Positions 1 to 8,613 of a stretch of DNA of 64,000 nucleotides are shown in pieces. Origin of the DNA: Flavipsychrobacter sp. (GTDB lineage: Bacteria; Bacteroidota; Bacteroidia; Chitinophagales; Chitinophagaceae); contig JAEUVX010000009.1 of assembly GCA_016786615.1 (NCBI GenBank), positions 1 through 64,000 of the forward strand, in the 5' to 3' direction. The position numbers and the translations under genes are program-made. Position 1 is the first letter of the stretch. Every line of letters starts with the position of its first letter. Under the pieces are notes generated by a model. The model saw only the letters and a list, made by a program, of their open reading frames with translations, was not told where the DNA came from and did no database searches.

Positions 1-127
1 TAGGCTTGCATACTAACAAGACTATTGAATTCCATTAAAATTCAGCTTAATCGACAATAATAAATGCTAAAAAACGGCGCTCAAAAAAAATCATTAAAAA
101 ATATATGATTTTCCTGTTCCCATTTAA

Positions 128-811
128 GTGATACTTACTAATGGGATGATGCTAGCAGATAGTGTTGAGATGATGCGAATTGCAACACTTGCAAAGGCTA
201 ATAATTTGCAGCTATGTACACATGCTATAGGGGACAGTGCTAACCGTACGATTCTGAAGCTTTATAGCCAAATATTGCCCAAAAACAACCTAAAAAGATG
301 GCGAATTGAACATGCACAAGTAGTAAATTACAATGATTATATGTATTATAGTGATTATTCAATAATTCCGTCAGTTCAGCCAACTCATGCAATATCTGAT
401 ATGCCTTGGGTAAAAAAACGCATTGGTACAGAAAGATTACATAGTGCCTATGCTTACAAAAACTTATTAAATGCTTCCGGCACCATTGCTTTGGGAACAG
501 ATTTTCCGGTAGAAGCAATAAACCCTTTGGCAACATTTTATACGGCAGTAGCAAGAAAGGATAAAGAAGGAAATCCTGAAATGGGCTTCCTGAAAGAAAA
601 TGCACTTAGCAGATTTGAGGCACTGAAAGGAATGACTATTTGGGCAGCTTACAGTGTGTTTCAGGAGAAAAAGAAAGGCAGCCTGCAAATAGGCAAACAA
701 GCAGATATAATAATACTGGATAAAGACATAATGCGCATTAATGAGTCTGAGATACTGAAAACTCAGGTATTGTACACCTTCTGCAAAGGGAAAATAAAAT
801 ACAAAAAATAA
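128..811 (+). pseudogene. 5'-truncated YtcJ-type amidohydrolase (gene remnant)
   Basis: The 227 residues match only the C-terminal part of the YtcJ-like metal-dependent amidohydrolases, which are usually about 540 residues long. Visible family motifs are HAIGD (His at residue 32), RIEHAQ (His at 62), GTDFP (metal-binding Asp at 125) and the closing segment IGKQADIIILD. The N-terminal half, which carries the first metal ligands (HxH) and the substrate lid, is missing. A TAA stop lies directly before the GTG at 128 in the same frame, and the 127 bases before it do not encode the missing part in any frame I could read. Without its metal site the product should be inactive. I infer a deletion or rearrangement; translation from the GTG is not established. 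Confidence 0.7.
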
Positions 812-832
812 GGGGCACAAATTGCGCCCCTT
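810..832. terminator. Intrinsic terminator between convergent genes
   Basis: A 7-bp stem (AAGGGGC / GCCCCTT) with a 9-base loop overlaps the stop codon of the amidohydrolase remnant and is followed by a T/A-rich run. It lies between two convergent genes and may serve both strands. Confidence 0.6.
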
Positions 833-855
833 ATTATAAATACTATTGAGTATTA

Positions 856-2760
856 TTATTTACTGATAATGCTAAATGGTTTAACGCTTGCGTAGCCATT
901 TGCAATTAATACTGTGTAATAGTTACCAGCTGCTAATTTAGAAGTAGAAATAGTTACCGTTTCATTCTGCAGGTTAGCTTTCTCATCTATGATGATACTA
1001 CGGCCTAATGCATCAACAATACGAATCTGAACTTTATCAGCTTTCTTAGCAAGATTCAGTTTGACATTAATAACGTCTGTTGCAGGATTAGGGAATAATT
1101 CAAAATCCTTATTCTCAGCAACTGTGTTAGAAACACCTACTTTGAATGGACTTAACTCGAATGCAACAGCAGGTACAGTACCATCTGTGCCTGTGAAAGA
1201 TGCAGAGTCGATATTATGTGCATTCCAAAGACCAGATGAGAAACCAAATGGAATCATACGTGCAGAGTCTGTACTATTTGCAAGCATCGCATCTTTTGAA
1301 CCCAAATAGTTAGGAGCCCAGTAGTCTTTAACGCTTGTTGTAGCATACTTAGCAGCGTTAGTCCTGTTATAATAGTTCAGGTCACCATCAACACCTAAGA
1401 AAGGAGTACCAGGCATATCAATCGTTACCCAATACCATGAATTAGATTCAACGCTGATATTACCGGAAGTACCATCAGGATTACCAACAAATGCAGTAAA
1501 TACTCTGCTATTTGAATCAGCTGTAGAAAGTGTACGAAGAGCCGCTGCTTTCAAATCCAGTTCTTTTGGTTGTATGATACCATCCAAAATACCTGCATTG
1601 CTACCATCAATCCATTTAAAGATATAAGCTACTGCAGTAACGCCATTCAGTGAGTGTTTGCTTGTATCACCATCATTGATAGCCCACCTTACAGACTGAG
1701 CTTTGTATCCACCATCATTTACAAAGAACAAAGGGCCCCATACAAAAGCAGGTGCAGGATTACCGCCAGCACGTGTAGATGAAGTAAGGATAGGGTCTCC
1801 ATTAGCGTCTATGCGTGATTTAGAGAAGATATTACCTGTAACCGGAATTTCATATGTATATGTATTATCCAGTGGGTTATCATCAGTTGCAGAAGAACTA
1901 ACTGTATAAGTAACAGTGTACTTACCAACAGCACTTGGATTTAAAGATTTTGAATTAGGGCTTAATGCTTCAATAGCAGAATCTATTGCATTAAAAGTAG
2001 CAACAGTTACAGAATCGCTATGAACTACAGAAGCACTACCGCCTGTAGGAGTAAAAGTAACAACAGATTTAACAACAACTGCTGATTGATTGGCAGTACC
2101 TACGTTAGCAATAAATGCACCAGTGTAAAGGTTGTAAGCACTAGGGCTACCAGTTTTCCATTGGTTGTATGGAGTAGCACCAGGGCCTAAAGCAGGTGAG
2201 TTAGGTATAAATGCTAAGTCATTAGCATAATTGAAACCCCAGCGAGTAAGAGATATCTTAACAGCACTAGAACCTAAAGTACTCCACATAGCAGCGCCAT
2301 CAGGATTAGAAACCATCAATACAGGTATTGTTACTGTATTACCTACAGTACCAGCAGCCATACCTACCGCATCAGCACCTGGTACATTGTTTATAATGAT
2401 TACACCAGCAGCACCTTTGTTTTCAGCATTTTTAGCTTTCTCACCAAACTGGCAAGTACCACGCCAGATCAAAACCCATTTGTTAGCATAATTTGAACTT
2501 CCCGGTTGGTTACAACCTAAAGAATCGTCACTGCGAACAAGGTCAACATTAAACCAAGAAGAGTCAAGCTCTCTGCCCCAACGTGAACCAGGATCTGTAC
2601 TGCTGCTAGAATATGTAAATTTTTTAAGGCCGGCAATTCCTGACGGAGAATTAACGAATAGTCTTGGGCCCATCAGTGCAATGTTCTGTGCATAAGTCTC
2701 GTATGCAGCACCAAAGAACATAACAGTCATCAATAACTGTAATAAGTAGAATCTTCTCAT
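856..2760 (-). CDS. Secreted PA-domain protein with T9SS type A sorting domain
   Basis: A 634-residue exported protein. Residues 1-25 form a signal peptide ending in YAQ. Residues about 85-175 resemble a protease-associated (PA) domain, with the typical VLIWRGTCQFGEKAKNAE and GAAGVIIINN segments. The last 80 or so residues, starting at FELFPNPATD, are a type IX secretion C-terminal sorting domain, so the mature protein should cross the outer membrane and be released or attached to the cell surface. No peptidase catalytic domain is visible in the middle, although PA domains usually accompany proteases. Its substrate or partner is unknown. It is transcribed alone, 92 bases downstream of nadA on the same strand. 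Confidence 0.8.
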   Translation of the reverse strand: MRRFYLLQLLMTVMFFGAAYETYAQNIALMGPRLFVNSPSGIAGLKKFTYSSSSTDPGSRWGRELDSSWFNVDLVRSDDSLGCNQPGSSNYANKWVLIWRGTCQFGEKAKNAENKGAAGVIIINNVPGADAVGMAAGTVGNTVTIPVLMVSNPDGAAMWSTLGSSAVKISLTRWGFNYANDLAFIPNSPALGPGATPYNQWKTGSPSAYNLYTGAFIANVGTANQSAVVVKSVVTFTPTGGSASVVHSDSVTVATFNAIDSAIEALSPNSKSLNPSAVGKYTVTYTVSSSATDDNPLDNTYTYEIPVTGNIFSKSRIDANGDPILTSSTRAGGNPAPAFVWGPLFFVNDGGYKAQSVRWAINDGDTSKHSLNGVTAVAYIFKWIDGSNAGILDGIIQPKELDLKAAALRTLSTADSNSRVFTAFVGNPDGTSGNISVESNSWYWVTIDMPGTPFLGVDGDLNYYNRTNAAKYATTSVKDYWAPNYLGSKDAMLANSTDSARMIPFGFSSGLWNAHNIDSASFTGTDGTVPAVAFELSPFKVGVSNTVAENKDFELFPNPATDVINVKLNLAKKADKVQIRIVDALGRSIIIDEKANLQNETVTISTSKLAAGNYYTVLIANGYASVKPFSIISK

Positions 2761-2852
2761 AATGCTTATTATTTTTTATATAAGGTGTTCAAGATAGTTT
2801 AAAAATATCAGAGTAGCAAAAAATGGGCCAATCTATTAGATATTTTTTACAA

Positions 2853-3863
2853 TTAAATGATACCAAGGCTCCTGCTTAATTCCAGCATTTTATCAATTGG
2901 CTTTTTAGCATTAATCCTAAGCATCTCTTCCATAGTAATTTCAGGTAATTCATACTTAATACACAAATACAACTTTTCTAATGTATTAAGCTTCATGTGC
3001 GGACAATCATTGCAGGCACAAGCATTATCCGGTGGTGCAGGTATAAAGCTTTTTTCAGGAGATAACAACTGCATCTGATGTAGTATGCCTGCTTCAGTAG
3101 CTACTATAAAAGTATTGTCCTTGCTCTTCTGTGTATAATTCAGAAGCTGAGTAGTAGATCCTATAAAATCTGCAATTTGCAATACTGCTTCTTCACATTC
3201 AGGATGTGCAATTAATTTTGCTTCTTTATGACGCTCTTTAAGTTTTGTGATTTTTTCTAAAGAAAATATTTCATGAACCATACAAGCACCATTCCATAGC
3301 ACCATATTTCTTCCTGTAGTTTTATTAATATAAGATCCCAGATTTTTATCTGGTGCAAATATTATTTGTTGTTCTTGTGGTAAGCTTTCAACAATTTTTT
3401 TCGCATTTGAAGAAGTACAGATAATATCACTTAGTGCTTTAATACCCGCAGAACAATTGATGTATGAAATGACGATATGATCCGGATACTTCTTTTTAAA
3501 CTCGGCAAACAAATGTGGTGGACAACTATCGCTGAGTGAACAACCTGCATTTAAATCAGGTAGTAAAACCTTTTTACCGGGATTTAATATTTTAGCAGTT
3601 TCTGCCATGAAATGCACGCCTGCAAAGACTATTACATCTGCATCAGTTTTTTCAGCTTGTTGTGCCAAACCTAGACTATCTCCAATATAATCAGCTATAT
3701 CCTGTATATCAGGTTCCTGATAATAGTGCGCCAGAATAACTGCATTCTTTTCTTTCTTCAATTTTTCTATCTCAGCAAACAGATCCAATGAAGGATCAAT
3801 TTCCAAATCAAGAAATCCATTTTTCATCAATTGTTTTTTTGCTTCTTCGATATGCACATTCAT
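2853..3863 (-). CDS. nadA: Quinolinate synthase NadA
   Basis: Condenses iminoaspartate with dihydroxyacetone phosphate to quinolinate in de novo NAD synthesis, in the cytosol. The 336-residue length fits the family. Visible motifs are [19 protein letters not shown] (residues 45-63), [12 protein letters not shown], the cysteine segments GCSLSDSC (Cys108, Cys114) and NGACMVHE (Cys194), and [11 protein letters not shown] near the C-terminus (Cys282, 284, 287), which together supply the three [4Fe-4S] cluster ligands. nadB and nadC are not in the window. The gene appears monocistronic, with an AT-rich 526-base region upstream. Confidence 0.96.
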   Translation of the reverse strand: MNVHIEEAKKQLMKNGFLDLEIDPSLDLFAEIEKLKKEKNAVILAHYYQEPDIQDIADYIGDSLGLAQQAEKTDADVIVFAGVHFMAETAKILNPGKKVLLPDLNAGCSLSDSCPPHLFAEFKKKYPDHIVISYINCSAGIKALSDIICTSSNAKKIVESLPQEQQIIFAPDKNLGSYINKTTGRNMVLWNGACMVHEIFSLEKITKLKERHKEAKLIAHPECEEAVLQIADFIGSTTQLLNYTQKSKDNTFIVATEAGILHQMQLLSPEKSFIPAPPDNACACNDCPHMKLNTLEKLYLCIKYELPEITMEEMLRINAKKPIDKMLELSRSLGII

Positions 3864-4389
3864 AATAGTATTTATAAAAAGATTTTTTAAAAAAGGATTA
3901 TTATTAATTAGGACTGTGGATTTGGGGATAACAAAATGATTTTCTTATTGCAAAGTAAAAGATTTTAACTCTTCCACTACTTATCATTTCATTATTAACA
4001 CCCTAAGTACTTATTAATAAAGGATACTCACATTAATATTGGAAATGTGGATTGCATCGGGAGTTGAAAAATAATGCGATGTGGATTTTTAATAACCATA
4101 TTTATAACTCCTGATAAAATCATGATATTTATTTAAACAACAACTATGAAACTGTTAATAGTTGGTAAACCACTCTGTTATTAATCGACTACTAACACTA
4201 ATTAACATTGGAGTCGAATAACATTAATTTTATAATAAGAATTTAGTAATAATGAGTTAATGAATATCTTAATATATGTATATTAATGGCTATACTTCTT
4301 ATTAAATAGCAACTAAAACCCTGAAACAGCTTTATTATCTCAATTTTTCGTATAAATTTGCCGTCCCTGTAATAAATATATATAGTGAT
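3864..4389. other. 526-bp AT-rich intergenic region with DnaA-box-like motifs
   Basis: This divergent gap holds no convincing gene. It is very AT-rich and contains four copies of a DnaA-box-like 9-mer in the same orientation: TGTGGATTT at 3915, TGGGGATAA at 3923 (one mismatch to TGTGGATAA), TGTGGATTG at 4046 and TGTGGATTT at 4080. The first two touch each other. A cluster of DnaA-like boxes in AT-rich DNA is what a replication origin or a DnaA-regulated promoter looks like. dnaA itself is not in the window, and three of the four boxes have two mismatches, so this is only a candidate. Confidence 0.3.
4353..4360 (+). promoter_or_regulatory. -7 promoter element of the foldase gene
   Basis: TAAATTTG matches the Bacteroidota primary sigma factor -7 consensus TAnnTTTG and lies 29 bases before the start codon at 4390. 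The -33 element is weak (TTTA, 18 bases upstream). Confidence 0.5.
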
Positions 4390-6549
4390 ATGTCTGTAAT
4401 TCAGAAAATTAGGAATAAGTATGCAAAGGTTGCCGGTTTTGTGATAGCGCTTTCATTGGTCGGCTTTATATTAATGGATGCATCAAATGGTCCATTAGGT
4501 TCATTGTTTGGTAGGGATAGTAATGTTGCTAAAGTAAATGGCGACGGAATAGATCAGAAAGATTATTCTCAGAAAGTAAAAGACTACGAACTGCTATATT
4601 CTTACAGCCAGCAAGGCCGTCCGCTTGATGAAGCTACAAGAGCCCAGGTAAATCAGCAAGCTTTGGATGATTTAATAAGTTCAAAACTTATTAAGGAAGA
4701 ATGTGAAAAACTTGGTATTACAACTACTAAAGAAGAAGAAAAGGAATTGATATACGGTCAGAATGCTGACCCTATAATCAGGCAATATCCTGTATTTACA
4801 AATCCTGAAACAAAAATGTTTGATCCGCAGCGTATTAAAGAATTTGAAAAACAAGCGCCGCAATTAGACCCTACAGGAAAAGCACTGGAACAATGGGAAG
4901 CTATTAAGAGCTATGTACTTCAAAACAATATTGTTAAGAAATACAATATGCTCTTCGCAAAAGCTGCATATGTTCCAAAATACATTTATGACAGGCAGAA
5001 CAAAGAAAAAACTGAATATGCCAGCATCAGGTATGTAAGGATACCATACGCTTCAGTAGAAGATAAAGATGTAGCAGTATCTGAAGAAGAAATGAAAGAG
5101 TATATGAAGAAGCATGCAAAACAATATACTGCTCCGCAAAAAAGCCGCAGTATAGAATATGTTTCTTTTGATTTGATACCAACAGCTGAAGATACGGCTA
5201 ATGCATTAGGTGTACTTAATCAATTAAAAAATGAATTTTCAAATACTATAGATGTAGAAAGTGTTGTAAACAGAAATTCTGAAGAACAGTTTAATCCTGC
5301 TTATGTAAATAAGGGCTCTTTCTACTCAATGTATGCAGATTCAATTTTTAAATTGTCTGTAGGTGCGGTTTACGGACCATACTTTGAAAACAACACATAT
5401 AAACTGACAAAAGTTGTTGATAAAAAATCACTTCCGGATTCAGTTAAGTGTCGCCACATTTTGATTAAAACAGAAGAAGGCGGACAATCTGTAGCAGCGG
5501 ATAGCGTCATTAAAAATAAAGTAGATAGCATCGCATCTGCACTGAAGTCAGGAGCAGATTTCAAAGAGATGGTTGCTAAATATACGCAGGACGAAGGCAG
5601 CAAAGAAACAGGTGGCGAATACACATTCACCCTGCAACAGAAAGCGCAGTTATCTACCGAATTCGGAGATTTTATATTTGATGGAAAAGCAGGTGAAAAG
5701 AAAGTAGTGAAAGTAGATAATAACTCTTATGCCGGATACCATTATATAGAAATACTGGAACAGAAAGGTGTTCAGTCTGCTTGCAAATTGGCAACTATCA
5801 GCCGCACACTGCAGGCAGGAGATAATACCAATAATATGGTATATGGTAAGGCAACAGAATTTGCAGGTAAAAACAATACCGGTAAAGCATTTGATGAAGC
5901 AACTAAAAAAGAAGGCGTAAATAAAAGGGTAGCAGATAATATTAAAGAAACAGACTTCTTGGTACCCGGCCTTGGTAATGCAAGGGAACTGGTGCGTTGG
6001 GTATACGACGCAAAAGCAGATGATGTATCTACTGTGTTTTCTTTGAACGGAAAATACATCATTGCAAAAATGACTGGAGAGCAAAAAGAAGGTTTGATGA
6101 ACCTGGATGCGAATAACAGGCCTACAATAGAAATGCTTGTTCGTAATGAGAAGAAAGCGAAAATATTGATTGATAAATACAAGTCAGTAAAATCGCTTGA
6201 GTCAATTGCAGAAATGTCAAAACAACCACTTTCTCAGGCAGATTCATTTAACGCGTCTTCACCATTTATAAACAGGGTTGGATACGAACCAAAATTATTG
6301 GGCTATGTGTTCTCTAAAGAAATCAAGCCTAATGTTGTAACTCCTCCTTTCAAAGGGCAGGATGGTGTATTTTTTGTAAGCCTGACTAATAAATTTGAAA
6401 TTCCACAAAATCCGCAGCAGGCATCGCCTGAAATGCAAATGCAGGAACGTGGTATGGCAACAATGCAGTTAAGGAATACACTTATGACTTCTGCTGCAGA
6501 AGCGCTTAAAAAATCTGCAAAAATTAAATACAACGTAAATAATCTATAA
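4390..6549 (+). CDS. PpiD/SurA-type peptidylprolyl isomerase
   Basis: A 719-residue membrane-anchored periplasmic foldase. One transmembrane segment lies at about residues 13-30 (VAGFVIALSLVGFILMDA), followed by a SurA_N-type chaperone domain. A parvulin-type rotamase domain occupies about residues 350-455, starting at VKCRHILIK and containing SGADFKEMVAKYTQDEGSKETGGEY. The layout matches PpiD of other bacteria, which assists folding of outer-membrane and secreted proteins leaving the Sec translocon. The C-terminal region is rich in Gln and Met. The gene stands alone, with its own promoter element and a strong terminator. Confidence 0.88.
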   Translation: MSVIQKIRNKYAKVAGFVIALSLVGFILMDASNGPLGSLFGRDSNVAKVNGDGIDQKDYSQKVKDYELLYSYSQQGRPLDEATRAQVNQQALDDLISSKLIKEECEKLGITTTKEEEKELIYGQNADPIIRQYPVFTNPETKMFDPQRIKEFEKQAPQLDPTGKALEQWEAIKSYVLQNNIVKKYNMLFAKAAYVPKYIYDRQNKEKTEYASIRYVRIPYASVEDKDVAVSEEEMKEYMKKHAKQYTAPQKSRSIEYVSFDLIPTAEDTANALGVLNQLKNEFSNTIDVESVVNRNSEEQFNPAYVNKGSFYSMYADSIFKLSVGAVYGPYFENNTYKLTKVVDKKSLPDSVKCRHILIKTEEGGQSVAADSVIKNKVDSIASALKSGADFKEMVAKYTQDEGSKETGGEYTFTLQQKAQLSTEFGDFIFDGKAGEKKVVKVDNNSYAGYHYIEILEQKGVQSACKLATISRTLQAGDNTNNMVYGKATEFAGKNNTGKAFDEATKKEGVNKRVADNIKETDFLVPGLGNARELVRWVYDAKADDVSTVFSLNGKYIIAKMTGEQKEGLMNLDANNRPTIEMLVRNEKKAKILIDKYKSVKSLESIAEMSKQPLSQADSFNASSPFINRVGYEPKLLGYVFSKEIKPNVVTPPFKGQDGVFFVSLTNKFEIPQNPQQASPEMQMQERGMATMQLRNTLMTSAAEALKKSAKIKYNVNNL

Positions 6550-6567
6550 TATTTATTGAAGTACTCA

Positions 6568-6604
6568 TTAAAAAAACCACACTGCAACAGTGTGGTTTTT
6601 TTAA
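6568..6604 (+). terminator. Strong intrinsic terminator
   Basis: A perfect 17-bp stem (TTAAAAAAACCACACTG and its complement) with a CAA loop follows the foldase gene. The stem ends in a run of seven T before AA. Confidence 0.9.
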
Positions 6605-6640
6605 TGACCTGAATATTGGATTACGTAATTTTGTAACTGA

Positions 6641-7165
6641 ATGGATATAATCAGGAATAAAGTAGCAGAAAGTGGCATTATAACCTTAGATCTTTCAACA
6701 TATTTGCTGAAGGATGAAGAAATTGCTGCATTTGATATAAAACCGTTTTTGTTCCGCGAAATGATATTGCGTGAAAAAGATTATCGTGCCGCATTACCGG
6801 AGCATGATTGGAAGCAATATGAAAATAAACATGTAGCAATATTTTGCAGCGCAGATGCAATTGTACCTGTATGGGCATATATGTTAGCGGCATCATACTT
6901 GCAGCCTGTTGCAAAGTCGGTATATTTCGGCACAACTGATGATATGAATAAACACAAGCTGTTGAATGCAATATCATCAATAGAATTAGCCGAATATGAT
7001 GACAAGAGAGTAGTGATAAAAGGTTGCGGAGATATACACATACCTGATGCGGCATATGTGGCAGTTACTGAAAAGCTGCGCCCTGTTGTAAAATCACTAA
7101 TGTATGGCGAACCCTGCTCTACAGTACCTGTTTACAAGAAGCCGACTACAAAACCAGCAAATTAG
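6641..7165 (+). CDS. DUF2480 family protein
   Basis: A 174-residue protein of the DUF2480 family, which is widespread in Bacteroidota and has no assigned function. It has no signal peptide or membrane segment, so it is probably cytosolic. Recognisable family segments are FLFREMILREKDYRAAL, VAIFCSADAIVPVWAYM and VVIKGCGD near residue 130. Its 3' end overlaps the 3' end of the convergent DtxR/MntR-type regulator gene by 20 bases. I see nothing in the sequence that gives it a reaction. Confidence 0.85.
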   Translation: MDIIRNKVAESGIITLDLSTYLLKDEEIAAFDIKPFLFREMILREKDYRAALPEHDWKQYENKHVAIFCSADAIVPVWAYMLAASYLQPVAKSVYFGTTDDMNKHKLLNAISSIELAEYDDKRVVIKGCGDIHIPDAAYVAVTEKLRPVVKSLMYGEPCSTVPVYKKPTTKPAN

Positions 7166-7808
7166 AAGCTATTTTTTCTGATAGCTGCAGGCTATTGCCG
7201 CCATCACCGATCACTACCATACTTTTATCGAATGGCATAATTTCTGAAACGGTTATACGGCTTCCGATTTTTATTTTAAAACGTTCCAATTGCTGTAGGA
7301 ATGCTGTAGTGGTATCTTTTACAGCCACTATTTTACAAACATCGCCCACTTTTTTTTCACTCAGCAATGTTGCAAGAGAGTGTGGAATATCACCGTTAGA
7401 TTTAGGAATAGGGTCGCCATGAGGGTCGTATTCCGGAAACCCTAAAAACTCATCTAGACGTTCAATAAGTTTTGCAGATTGTATATGTTCCAGCTGTTCG
7501 GCAACTTCATGTACTTCATCCCACGAAAAATGGAGCTTTGTATGCAGGAAAGCCTCCCAGAGCCTGTGTTTGCGCAGTATAGATAACGCTACTTTACTAC
7601 CACTGTCAGACAGTTGTATTTTCTTATACTTTTCGTAATGGATGAGTTCTTTTTCTGACAGCTTGCGAAGCATGTCTGTAACTGTTGCCGGCCTAGTCAT
7701 CATTTTTTCCGCAATCTCATTCACAGATACTTCACCGGCGTTATTACTATGTTGGATATTATATATTGCCTTCAGATAATTCTCTTCAGTATACGTAAGC
7801 ACAAACAT
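7146..7808 (-). CDS. DtxR/MntR-family metal-dependent transcriptional regulator
   Basis: A 220-residue repressor of metal-uptake genes (iron or manganese). Residues 5-70 form a winged helix (VSVNEIAEKM, TRPATVTDMLRKL, GLI-like wing). Residues 75-140 form the dimerisation and metal-binding helices (HRLWEAFLHTKL, EVAEQLEHIQS). Residues about 150-220 form a FeoA/SH3-like domain, giving the long DtxR layout. The nearest genes are not metal transporters, so its targets lie elsewhere. A weak inverted repeat (GGAA-N5-TTCC at 7821) just upstream of its start could be an autoregulatory operator, but this is speculative. The family fit is strong; the metal specificity cannot be read from the sequence. 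Confidence 0.9.
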   Translation of the reverse strand: MFVLTYTEENYLKAIYNIQHSNNAGEVSVNEIAEKMMTRPATVTDMLRKLSEKELIHYEKYKKIQLSDSGSKVALSILRKHRLWEAFLHTKLHFSWDEVHEVAEQLEHIQSAKLIERLDEFLGFPEYDPHGDPIPKSNGDIPHSLATLLSEKKVGDVCKIVAVKDTTTAFLQQLERFKIKIGSRITVSEIMPFDKSMVVIGDGGNSLQLSEKIASNLLVL

Positions 7809-7884
7809 ATGTGTAAGTTAGGAAACATATTCCAATGTCATCATTTTTTATTAGCTTAGTAAACTGCCACTACTATATGTGATA

Positions 7885-8613
7885 ATGAAAAGAGCACCCC
7901 GTTACAACAGATTTTTTATTTATTTCCTACCAATATTTCTATGCTTATTTGCAGGAAAACAAATTGCATTTGCACAGGTGGAAGTTATAAAAGATTATGA
8001 CAGGCCGAGAAATGTAAAAATACTCAGAGAGTTTAAAGATGACCGTGGCAATATGATACGTGAGATACAATATTCTCATCGTTCGATGCGGGTAACGGAA
8101 ATGATAATATTGCCAAAGGTTTTTACAGGTGTAGGTATGAGGCCTACCATCAGCCTCGATTCTGTCAACAGGGATTCCATTTGGTTGATGATAAATAAAA
8201 GCAATTATTGTGTACAGATATATTACAAGAAAAGACTTGTAAAAGGATATAAAGCAGTATTCGGTCCCGATCCTAAAATGAATAAATGCATGGAAGGCGA
8301 CAGGTGTACTCCGGAGGGTTGGTATAAAATAGCAGACAAACGCCCGAGTAATAAATACAATAAATTTTTATTGCTCAATTACCCCAATGAAAAAAACCAG
8401 GAACAATTTAATAAGTTGAAAGAACTGGGTAAAATTCCTAAGACGGCACGTATTGGTGGCGATGTAGGGATACATGGTATATGGCCACGTGGCGATGATA
8501 TGATAGAAATGGGAATTGGGTGGACAGATGGTTGTATTGCCTTAAAAAATGATGATGTAGATGATTTGTATAAATGGGTGCGAGTAGGTACGCGCGTATA
8601 TATTAAGAAGTAA
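7885..8613 (+). CDS. L,D-transpeptidase (YkuD/YafK-type catalytic domain)
   Basis: A 242-residue exported enzyme. A hydrophobic signal or anchor segment lies at residues 9-30 and ends in AFAQ. The C-terminal half carries the YkuD signature: His in IGIHGIW (about residue 197) and the catalytic Cys in GWTDGCIALKNDD (about residue 217). This variant has DGCIAL instead of SHGCIRL, as in the ErfK/YafK branch. The family forms 3-3 peptidoglycan cross-links or anchors proteins to peptidoglycan in the periplasm. I chose ATG 7885; a GTG two codons earlier is also in frame. The stop abuts the end of the convergent deacetylase gene. Confidence 0.88.
   Translation: MKRAPRYNRFFIYFLPIFLCLFAGKQIAFAQVEVIKDYDRPRNVKILREFKDDRGNMIREIQYSHRSMRVTEMIILPKVFTGVGMRPTISLDSVNRDSIWLMINKSNYCVQIYYKKRLVKGYKAVFGPDPKMNKCMEGDRCTPEGWYKIADKRPSNKYNKFLLLNYPNEKNQEQFNKLKELGKIPKTARIGGDVGIHGIWPRGDDMIEMGIGWTDGCIALKNDDVDDLYKWVRVGTRVYIKK

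Noticed and set aside
7805-7833. MntR-type operator palindrome upstream of the DtxR-family gene
   Set aside because: GGAA-N5-TTCC and ACATATGT are short and do not match a known DtxR or MntR box well enough to list as a feature.
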